Shown here piece after piece: positions 1 to 4,078 of a DNA stretch of 6,283 nucleotides. The position numbers and the translations under genes were made by a program. This stretch comes from Actinoplanes liguriensis (GTDB taxonomy: Bacteria > Actinomycetota > Actinomycetes > Mycobacteriales > Micromonosporaceae). The stretch spans positions 55,023 to 61,305 of the forward strand of contig KL571199.1 in the NCBI GenBank assembly GCA_000715855.1, read 5' to 3'. Under the pieces are notes generated by a model. It searched no databases. It was not told the origin of the DNA and saw only the letters and a list, made by a program, of their open reading frames with translations. The number at the start of each line of letters is the position of its first letter. Position 1 is the first letter of the stretch.

Positions 1-198
1 GTGTACACGAACACGCTGCACCACATTCGGATCCTGGCACCGAACGCCACCAAGGCGATCACTTTGGATGATTCACTGCGGGGCTTCCGACTGGACCTGC
101 CCGGCCTTGGGCAGACGGACAGCGAGCGGGCACTGCTGAGCCGGCTCGCGGTGGATGTGCCGAAACTGTCGGCCAGCGACCCGAACTCAGCGACATAG
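1..198 (+). CDS. Unrecognised protein, probably the 3' part of a gene cut by the window edge
   Basis: This reading frame is open from base 1 and ends at TAG (196-198), giving at least 65 residues. The first codon is GTG, but nothing upstream is visible, so it may be an internal valine rather than the start. Codons mostly end in G or C, as in a real high-GC gene. The protein is soluble-looking, with no membrane segment. It has a central stretch with the residues GFRLDLPGLGQ and an acidic-helical part (SERALLSRLAVDV). I recognise no family. It runs toward the minus-strand late operon, and the strong hairpins from 217 onward probably end its transcript. It could be a host gene beside a prophage, or an early or lysogeny gene of the phage; the sequence does not decide. 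Confidence 0.5.
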   Translation: MYTNTLHHIRILAPNATKAITLDDSLRGFRLDLPGLGQTDSERALLSRLAVDVPKLSASDPNSAT

Positions 199-216
199 CA
201 GTCCAGAACGACAGAT

Positions 217-264
217 GAGCCCGGCTCACGCAGTCCCTGGCGGGGGACTGCGTGAGCCGGGCTC
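217..264. terminator. Perfect 21-bp hairpin, probable bidirectional terminator
   Basis: Bases 217-237 are an exact reverse complement of 244-264, leaving a 6-nt loop (238-243). The stem is G/C-rich and begins GAGCCCGGCTC. No T-run follows on either strand, which is common for actinobacterial terminators. It lies between two convergent genes, so it can stop transcription from both sides: the plus-strand gene ending at 198 and the minus-strand late operon ending at 334. Confidence 0.88.
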
Positions 265-272
265 GTTAGCGT

Positions 273-313
273 CGGGCGGGTTGTGACAACGCAGGGGCGT
301 GCGTTCCCGCCCG
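273..313. terminator. Second hairpin of a tandem terminator
   Basis: CGGGCGGG (273-280) pairs with CCCGCCCG (306-313). Inside it, AACGCA (288-293) pairs with TGCGTT (300-305) around a 6-nt loop (294-299). The two stems are continuous on the right side, with a 7-nt bulge (281-287) on the left. It lies only 8 bp from the 217-264 hairpin and 20 bp after the holin-like gene's stop on the minus strand. The pair probably forms a tandem terminator at the end of the late operon. There is no T-tract. Confidence 0.65.
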
Positions 314-333
314 GCGCAGCTTGGGGGAGTGGG

Positions 334-693
334 TCAGTCGACGACGGTGCCGTCGACGGTGCGCGGGTCGTCGGTCGGGGTGACCTGGCCGCGGGTCAGG
401 AACATCAGCACCGACAGAACCAGGCCGTTGACCGACCCGACCAACTCCTGCGAAAGGTGCAGGCCGTACGCGGCGAGCAGCGCCGCGACTGCGCCGATCC
501 CGTACGTGAACGCGGCCGGCGCGATCGGCCGGACCTTCACCGCGTTGAGGATGCCGAGCCCCGCGTTCAGCACGACGACGATCAGTGCAGCCTGCCCGGC
601 GGTCAGCCAGTCGAACTTGAAGCTGACGGCGACCGACAGGGCGGCGGCGATCGCGCCGATCACGAGGGTGGGTTCGCGGCCGAAAATCTTCAC
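334..693 (-). CDS. Holin-like small membrane protein (119 aa), last gene of the late operon
   Basis: The start is GTG (691-693), because a GAGGAG Shine-Dalgarno (699-704) lies 5 nt upstream; an ATG at 726 has no such site. The protein opens VKIFGREP, which I recall from actinophage small membrane proteins often called putative holins. It then has about four hydrophobic segments arranged as two helical hairpins (roughly residues 10-55 and 63-105) and a polar, acidic tail ending TVDGTVVD. The two hairpins look like an internal duplication. Its likely role is in the inner membrane at lysis, letting the endolysin reach the wall. It is separated from the other lysis genes by the plus-strand cassette at 725-1551 and lies just before two terminator hairpins. 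A holin role is inferred from topology and location, not from a diagnostic motif. Confidence 0.78.
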   Translation of the reverse strand: MKIFGREPTLVIGAIAAALSVAVSFKFDWLTAGQAALIVVVLNAGLGILNAVKVRPIAPAAFTYGIGAVAALLAAYGLHLSQELVGSVNGLVLSVLMFLTRGQVTPTDDPRTVDGTVVD

Positions 694-724
694 GGTGACT
701 CCTCGGGTGGGAGAAAGTGTGGGC

Positions 725-1075
725 ATGGTGGATCGGGTGCAGTTGCATCACGAGTTCGGGACGCGGCCGCTGAAACGCTGGTGTACCGAGTCGGCGTACG
801 GGCCGTTCTCCGAGCACGTCACGTTTGGCCGGCTGGCGGACGGCCGCTGGTTTTGCCATGTCACCAGGCAGCCCCAGGGTGCGTGGGTGTACCCGGCCAC
901 CGACGACGGCGAGCGGCAGGCGCTCGAGCACTGCGAGAGGTGGATGGCCGAGTCGGAGCAGCGGTTCGTGCCAACCCCGGCGGTCTATGACGGGTTTGGT
1001 CAGCCGGCTGATGGGCGCCAGTGGGTCAAGCAGGGCAGTAACTGGGTGCTGCCGGAAGGTGTCGAGGGCGACTAA
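725..1075 (+). CDS. Small protein with a DGRW strand-helix core, first gene of the opposed cassette (116 aa)
   Basis: ATG at 725 opens a 116-residue protein starting MVDRVQLHHEFG; the frame is open further upstream, but that would run through the holin-like gene. A GGGAG at 709-713 could be a ribosome site, though its 11-nt spacing is long. The core has predicted strands around VTFGRLADG, RWFCHVTR and GAWVYPA, followed by a helix (GERQALEHCERWM). A second related motif (ADGRQWVKQGSNWVLP) lies near the C-terminus. There is no signal peptide or membrane segment, so it is probably cytosolic. The core resembles those of the next two genes. It is transcribed divergently from the holin-like gene with only 31 bp between starts, so its promoter must lie there or inside that gene. 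The function is unknown. Confidence 0.72.
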   Translation: MVDRVQLHHEFGTRPLKRWCTESAYGPFSEHVTFGRLADGRWFCHVTRQPQGAWVYPATDDGERQALEHCERWMAESEQRFVPTPAVYDGFGQPADGRQWVKQGSNWVLPEGVEGD

Positions 1076-1078
1076 TCT
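1073..1078 (+). promoter_or_regulatory. Probable -10 element of a leaderless promoter (TAATCT)
   Basis: TAATCT fits the actinobacterial -10 pattern TAnnnT and ends 6 nt before the ATG at 1085, the spacing at which transcription starts on the A of the start codon. Its first three bases are also the TAA stop of the preceding gene. No convincing -35 is seen. The nearest SD-like run (GAGGG, 1064-1068) is 16 nt from the ATG, too far to work, which supports leaderless translation. Confidence 0.5.
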
Positions 1079-1084
1079 GCGCGT

Positions 1085-1309
1085 ATGGGGTCAGATGGGG
1101 TGGTGTGGCAGCGGGCCTGGGTGTGCGGGCAGCAGGAGCTCCGGCTCGGCGCGTGCGCTGACGGGCGGTGGCTGGTGTGGCGGTCCCGCGACGACCGGAC
1201 CGTCGAATGCTGGTCGGAACGAGATGCATGCACCCGGGTTGAGCGGTTCATGGGCCGGACACGCTGGACCGAGACGACTGTTGCCGCAGGTCAAACTACA
1301 AGCGTGTAG
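1085..1309 (+). CDS. Small DGRW-core protein, second gene of the opposed cassette (74 aa)
   Basis: ATG at 1085 lies 9 nt after the previous stop and has no usable Shine-Dalgarno; a TAATCT hexamer suggests leaderless expression. The protein is rich in Trp and Arg (five Trp in 74 residues). Three probable strands (around ELRLGACADG, RWLVWRSRDD and RTVECW) precede a helix (SERDACTRVERFM). This matches the order in the preceding gene, with shared G-ADGRW, ER-A and ER-M positions. A strand-strand-strand-helix layout is seen in some DNA-binding folds (AP2-like, integrase N-terminal), but no specific family is recognised and this is only a topology comparison. It carries three cysteines (14, 24 and 41) not arranged as a clear zinc site. 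It is likely cytosolic, function unknown. It ends inside an inverted repeat (1294-1311). Confidence 0.7.
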   Translation: MGSDGVVWQRAWVCGQQELRLGACADGRWLVWRSRDDRTVECWSERDACTRVERFMGRTRWTETTVAAGQTTSV

Positions 1310-1311
1310 TT
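1294..1311. repeat. Inverted repeat AACTACA-n4-TGTAGTT, possible operator or weak hairpin
   Basis: AACTACA (1294-1300) and TGTAGTT (1305-1311) are exact reverse complements around AGCG. The element is A/T-richer than its surroundings. It covers the stop codon of the second cassette gene and lies about 50 bp before the start of the third. A weak promoter-like pair, TTGCCG (1281-1286) and TGTAGT (1305-1310) with an 18-nt spacer, overlaps it. It could bind a dimeric repressor. As a terminator it would be weak, with only 7 pairs, mostly A-T, and no T-tract. Confidence 0.45.
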
Positions 1312-1346
1312 CGCGCCCAGCCGATGTGGCCCGCCGGTGATCGACG

Positions 1347-1352
1347 TAGCGT
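1347..1352 (+). promoter_or_regulatory. Possible -10 element of a leaderless promoter (TAGCGT)
   Basis: TAGCGT fits TAnnnT and ends 7 nt before the ATG at 1360. There is no Shine-Dalgarno in front of that ATG. The layout repeats the one in front of the second cassette gene. No -35 is evident, so the call rests on position and the -10 match alone. Confidence 0.4.
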
Positions 1353-1359
1353 CGCCTGC

Positions 1360-1551
1360 ATGGAACGGATCGACGGCATGCTGCAAACCCCCGACGGGTA
1401 CTGGCGGGTCGAAGTCGTCCGGTCGGGCCGCGACGTCTGGTACCGGATCCGGCACGCCGAAACCATCGTGGCGGAGAAAGCATCCATCGCGACCGTGCAA
1501 CGCATCCTCGAGGAAGACTTCGCGAAACTGCAGCAGGTCGACGCCGCGTAA
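1360..1551 (+). CDS. Small DGYW-core protein, third gene of the opposed cassette (63 aa)
   Basis: I chose the ATG at 1360 (MERIDGMLQ) because a TAnnnT hexamer sits 7 nt before it. An in-frame ATG at 1324 would add 12 residues (MWPAGDRRSVAC), but it also lacks a ribosome site and gives an unconvincing N-terminus. The protein has the cassette's pattern in its simplest form: strand (GYWRVEVVRSG), strand (RDVWYRIRHA), strand (TIVAEKA) and one helix (SIATVQRILEEDFAKLQQ). It has no membrane segment. The DGYW motif (residues 12-15) aligns with DGRW in the two upstream proteins. Its stop lies 10 bp from the stop of the convergent membrane protein gene, with no hairpin between. The function is unknown; a nucleic-acid or protein-binding adaptor is possible. 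Confidence 0.68.
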   Translation: MERIDGMLQTPDGYWRVEVVRSGRDVWYRIRHAETIVAEKASIATVQRILEEDFAKLQQVDAA

Positions 1552-1561
1552 GCCCGACAAA

Positions 1562-1915
1562 TCAGCAGCGGTCCTCCGGGCCGGGCGGCGGCGGATTCTG
1601 CGCCCGGCGCAAATCATTCGTGTCGATCGCCGTCACCAACTGACCGGCCGCCCCGCGAACATCATCCAACGACTGCGCACCCGCCAGCGCCGCCGCAAGC
1701 TTCCGCTGCGCAGCCCGGTCCTCCGCCGCGGCAATCGCCCGCTCGGACGTCGACCGGGCCGCAGCGTTCGAGTAGGTAGCGACACACGCCGACACCCGCG
1801 CGTACCCGGCAACCAGACTGGCGATCACCAGCGCGTACACCAGCATCCCGACAGTGATCAGCCGCACCGAAGCGGCAGTGCCCAGCCAGTGCCAGGCGCG
1901 ACGCGGAACGGTCAT
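1562..1915 (-). CDS. Single-span membrane protein with Ala-rich helical domain and Pro-rich C-terminus (117 aa)
   Basis: The ATG (1913-1915) overlaps the stop of the upstream 40-aa gene as ATGA, and a GAGGAG (1926-1931) lies 10 nt upstream. A basic N-terminus (MTVPRRAWHW) precedes one membrane helix (about residues 18-40, LITVGMLVYALVIASLVAGY). An Ala/Glu/Arg-rich region follows, likely a long helix or coiled coil (about 50-100), then a tail reading NPPPPGPEDRC that ends in cysteine. With the N-terminus inside, the helical part would be outside the membrane. I recall similar proteins with Pro-rich, Cys-ending tails in actinophage lysis regions. The topology resembles an inner-membrane spanin, but Gram-positive phages do not normally use spanins, so that role is not claimed. 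It is the last gene of the main minus-strand run before the opposed cassette. Confidence 0.75.
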   Translation of the reverse strand: MTVPRRAWHWLGTAASVRLITVGMLVYALVIASLVAGYARVSACVATYSNAAARSTSERAIAAAEDRAAQRKLAAALAGAQSLDDVRGAAGQLVTAIDTNDLRRAQNPPPPGPEDRC

Positions 1916-2034
1916 CGCGGTTGTTCTCCTCGTCGTAGACGGCGGCGGACCCGGGTGTAGCCGACCGCGATACCGCCCGCAATCCAGGCGCCCCCGGTCA
2001 ATACGGACAACAGCAGATACTCGGCGACGGTCAC
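1912..2034 (-). CDS. Very small single-span membrane protein with an Arg-rich tail (40 aa)
   Basis: This is a 40-residue frame starting at GTG (2032-2034). It overlaps the upstream gene's stop as GTGA, and its own TGA overlaps the next start as ATGA, so it fits a chain of coupled translation. That is the main reason to accept such a short gene. It has one membrane helix (about residues 5-26, with LLLSVLTGGAWIAGGIAVGY) and a strongly basic tail (RVRRRLRRGEQPR) that would stay in the cytoplasm. One-helix proteins with charged tails occur among phage holins and holin regulators, so a lysis role is plausible. No family motif is seen. Confidence 0.68.
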   Translation of the reverse strand: MTVAEYLLLSVLTGGAWIAGGIAVGYTRVRRRLRRGEQPR

Positions 2035-2303
2035 GGGGCAGCCCCCGGTTCGGTCGGCCCGACTGGCGGCTCCGGCGCGATCGCGGCCAGTGCGGGATCG
2101 CCGGGCCGCCACGGCGCATACATGGCGCCGTACGGGCCGAGCGGGATTCCCCAGAACCAGAACGGTGGCAGGGATTCGAGCACCTTCGCTCCGGTGGTGA
2201 ACAGCTGCACGACGGCAGCGCCGGCATAGATGGTCCAAACGGCGAGGATAGCCAGCATGACGAGGTCGCGGATCCGATCGGCTGACGATCGCGGGGTGGT
2301 CAT
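2031..2303 (-). CDS. Small membrane protein of the lysis region (90 aa)
   Basis: ATG (2301-2303) lies 10 nt after the upstream gene's stop, with a GAGG 3 nt before it, closer than ideal. A polar N-terminus (MTTPRSSADRIRDL) precedes a hydrophobic helix (about residues 15-36, VMLAILAVWTIYAGAAVVQLF). An aromatic and proline-rich stretch follows (ESLPPFWFWGIPLGPYGAMYAPWR, split by prolines), which may re-enter or lie on the membrane. The C-terminal tail is Pro/Ala/Glu-rich. The stop overlaps the next gene's GTG. I recall similar PPFWFWGIP-type proteins as hypothetical proteins in Streptomyces phages, without a known function. It is likely an inner-membrane protein acting with the lysis genes. Confidence 0.72.
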   Translation of the reverse strand: MTTPRSSADRIRDLVMLAILAVWTIYAGAAVVQLFTTGAKVLESLPPFWFWGIPLGPYGAMYAPWRPGDPALAAIAPEPPVGPTEPGAAP

Positions 2304-2313
2304 CGGCCTCGAT

Positions 2314-2616
2314 TCAGTTGTGGGGCTGGCGATGCTTGCTGGCGGACGGCCTGCGATAGGCGAACACGAAACCCCACGTGCAGGCAGCGAGGGCAAGGTG
2401 CAGCCAGACGACCAGTGGTGACGCCCACGGATGTGCGGTCATCGACCACATGTAGGTGGCGGCGGTGCAGCCGAACATGGCGGACCCGAACGCTTTCGCC
2501 GGCCAGCCGAGGGGCAGGTGGGCCAGCACCAGGAACGGCACTGTGACGAGTCCGGCCGCGACCGCCGTGGTGGCGGCGATGAACGCGTACGCCCAGCTGT
2601 AATCGTGTGCGTCCAC
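2314..2616 (-). CDS. Three-span membrane protein directly after the endolysin, holin candidate (100 aa)
   Basis: I chose the GTG at 2614-2616 (VDAHDYSWAYAF), 4 nt after the endolysin stop. The frame is open much further upstream, but that would run through the endolysin gene and gives an Arg/Ser-rich shadow protein. There is no strong Shine-Dalgarno, so coupling to endolysin translation is likely. Three hydrophobic segments are visible (about residues 8-32, 38-58 and 64-87), with a basic C-terminal tail (YRRPSASKHRQPHN). Size, span number, tail charge and position next to the endolysin all suit a holin, making it the main rival to the 334-693 gene. No family motif is recognised. Confidence 0.68.
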   Translation of the reverse strand: MDAHDYSWAYAFIAATTAVAAGLVTVPFLVLAHLPLGWPAKAFGSAMFGCTAATYMWSMTAHPWASPLVVWLHLALAACTWGFVFAYRRPSASKHRQPHN

Positions 2617-2620
2617 GTGG

Positions 2621-3547
2621 TCAGGCGTTGAGGCGGCGGGCGAGCTCGTCAGCGACCTCGATCGCCATGTTCGACGGAATCGCCGCCGCAATCTTCGACG
2701 GGTCAAGGCCGGCGAGGACCTGCGCGGCGACCTGCCCGGCGTCGAGGTTGTCGCCGTTGATCGCGGCGAGCAGGGTGGCAGTCGCACCGGCGACGTCGTC
2801 TTCGGTGGGCCCGCCGACCGCGTTGCGGAGCATGCCAAGGATCTGCGCATCACCGGCCAGCTCGAATTCGGTCAGGTTACGAGTCTTCTTGTCCTCAACC
2901 ACGGTGGTGATGCCCCTGGCCGCCCGGTTCGCGCGCCCGAGCACATCCACGAAGCCTTTGTTGGCCTGCTCCCGGATCTCCCCGGTGATCCACGCCTTGT
3001 CGTCGCTGTTCAGCGGCATGTCGTCTCCCGTTACGCGGGCCACCAGGTCGTAGTCGTCGCTCGCGCCCGAGGTGGCGTAGTCGGTGCGCGAGGAAATGTG
3101 CGTGTGCCCGCGGTCGGTGGAGTTGCGCCGGGCGTGACCGGGCCTCCACGAGTCCTGATAGCAGGGCCCACCGTTGTCCCGCTCGGGTTCCCAGTTCATG
3201 TACTTGACGAATGCCGCACCGGGATGGCCGGCTTGCTTGTCCTGGTACAACTGGGCGCTGAGCTGCTGCAGGCTCGGCAGGAGCCGGCCGGTGATCAGCG
3301 ACTGCTGCCCTGGCCTGGGCGGCATGATGTCCAGCGCCAGGCAGTACGGGTACGGCGCGTTGGCAGGCCATCCGGTTGCCGAGTACGGGGTGTGATCCTC
3401 CGGCGGGTCGTGTTCCAGATGCTGCTGGTTGCCTTGCATGTAGACGGTGTAGCCGTGGGCGCGCAGGTGACCGGCGACTGCTTTCGCGGCCCGGCCGAAC
3501 TTCCACGGACTGCCGTCCCGAACCCAGCGGGTGTACGCGGCGGTCAT
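2621..3547 (-). CDS. Phage endolysin, M15-like zinc peptidase with C-terminal accessory domain (308 aa)
   Basis: It starts at ATG (3545-3547) behind a perfect AAGGAGG (3554-3560) that overlaps the upstream TAA. Residues 1-170 are an M15-like peptidase domain of the type common in actinophage lysins. Visible features are HLEHD (43-47), H52 before TPYSATGWP, ALDIM with D73, the KYMNWEP stretch (115-121), and DRGHTHIS with H148 and H150. H52, D73 and one of the two late histidines are the likely zinc ligands, by analogy with the family. It should cut peptidoglycan cross-link peptides. Residues 177-308 form a separate helical domain (from MPLNSDDKAWITGEI to VADELARRLNA) that may bind the wall or oligomerise. 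There is no signal peptide, so export needs a holin. A possible internal start lies exactly at the domain boundary. Confidence 0.9.
   Translation of the reverse strand: MTAAYTRWVRDGSPWKFGRAAKAVAGHLRAHGYTVYMQGNQQHLEHDPPEDHTPYSATGWPANAPYPYCLALDIMPPRPGQQSLITGRLLPSLQQLSAQLYQDKQAGHPGAAFVKYMNWEPERDNGGPCYQDSWRPGHARRNSTDRGHTHISSRTDYATSGASDDYDLVARVTGDDMPLNSDDKAWITGEIREQANKGFVDVLGRANRAARGITTVVEDKKTRNLTEFELAGDAQILGMLRNAVGGPTEDDVAGATATLLAAINGDNLDAGQVAAQVLAGLDPSKIAAAIPSNMAIEVADELARRLNA
3017..3029 (-). promoter_or_regulatory. Possible internal translation start in the endolysin gene (GGGAG-n5-ATG)
   Basis: On the minus strand, GGGAG lies 5 nt before an in-frame ATG (3017-3019) that encodes Met177 of the endolysin. 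Translation from here would give a 132-aa protein made only of the C-terminal domain. Its N-terminus (MPLNSDDKAW) looks like a natural protein start. Several Gram-positive phage lysins are known to make a separate C-terminal domain this way and assemble it with the full-length chain. Confidence 0.45.
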
Positions 3548-3558
3548 GCGCGCCCTCC

Positions 3559-4065
3559 TTACAGGTCTCGGACGAACTCGGCTTCGAGCGTGCTGGTGAA
3601 GTACAGGGAGACGGTCGTGACCTGCGCCGCGTTGGCGGTGTTGTCTTGCAACGCCATCAGCTCGACGTAGTCACCGGCACCGTTGAACGGGATCGACGCC
3701 GAACAGGACACTGCGGTCGTTCCGTTCGGCGGGACCATCAGCCGGCCGCCGGGCGCGAAGGTGGTCGACCCGTTCTTGCGCAGGAAACAGGTGACGCTGG
3801 CGTAGTCGGCCCGACCGCCCGTGTAGTAGGTGCCCGACACCCGGTACCAGCCCGCTTTGGTGGGTGTAATCCGGCTGTTGTTGGTCGCGTTGTCGTGATA
3901 ACCGTGTGTGTCGACGTCCTCGGTGGAGAACTGCAGCGCGGTCGCGGTGTTGTCCGGGATGCTCTGCGTGGCCCCGGCGACAAGCCGGACCAACGGCTTG
4001 AGTGATGATCCGGCGAGTTGCGCTGCGATCTCGGACGCGGATGCGGGCGCACCGGCATTCGCCAC
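3559..4065 (-). CDS. C1q/TNF-like jelly-roll tail-associated protein (168 aa)
   Basis: GTG (4063-4065) follows an AGGAGG (4072-4077) at 6-nt spacing; the gap to the tail gene's stop is 13 nt. An Ala/Ser-rich N-terminal part (about residues 1-25) could be a helix joining it to a larger structure. Residues 26-168 are strand-rich and resemble the C1q/TNF jelly-roll fold seen in phage structural proteins. Supporting features are a GYHDNATNNSRITP segment leading to AGWYRVSGTYY, then alternating strands (SVTCFLRKNG, GDYVELMALQ), and a last strand (TVSLYFTSTLEAEFV). Such domains usually form trimers. It is likely a tail-tip, fibre or capsid-surface protein that touches the host. Its place between the hub protein and the endolysin favours the tail. 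The fold is inferred from the pattern, not a database match. Confidence 0.75.
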   Translation of the reverse strand: MANAGAPASASEIAAQLAGSSLKPLVRLVAGATQSIPDNTATALQFSTEDVDTHGYHDNATNNSRITPTKAGWYRVSGTYYTGGRADYASVTCFLRKNGSTTFAPGGRLMVPPNGTTAVSCSASIPFNGAGDYVELMALQDNTANAAQVTTVSLYFTSTLEAEFVRDL

Positions 4066-4078
4066 AGCAGGCCTCCTC

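Noticed and set aside
199..333. Small RNA or attachment site in the non-coding gap
   Set aside because: The two hairpins explain the visible structure. No promoter is seen, and an attachment core cannot be recognised without the other junction.
266..931. A 221-residue minus-strand reading frame spanning the holin-like gene and the first cassette gene
   Set aside because: It is very Arg/Pro/Ala-rich with no domain pattern. It runs in other frames across two well-supported genes on opposite strands and past the terminator side, so it is a high-GC shadow.
1293..1312. LexA-type SOS box at the palindrome
   Set aside because: The actinobacterial SOS box has GAAC-n4-GTTC as its core. Here the half-sites flanking the n4 are CTACA and TGTAG, so it does not match.
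1324..1359. An upstream ATG that would extend the third cassette protein by 12 residues
   Set aside because: There is no ribosome site or well-spaced -10 before it, and the added residues are unlike the rest of the protein. ATG 1360 has a TAnnnT at leaderless spacing. It cannot be fully excluded.
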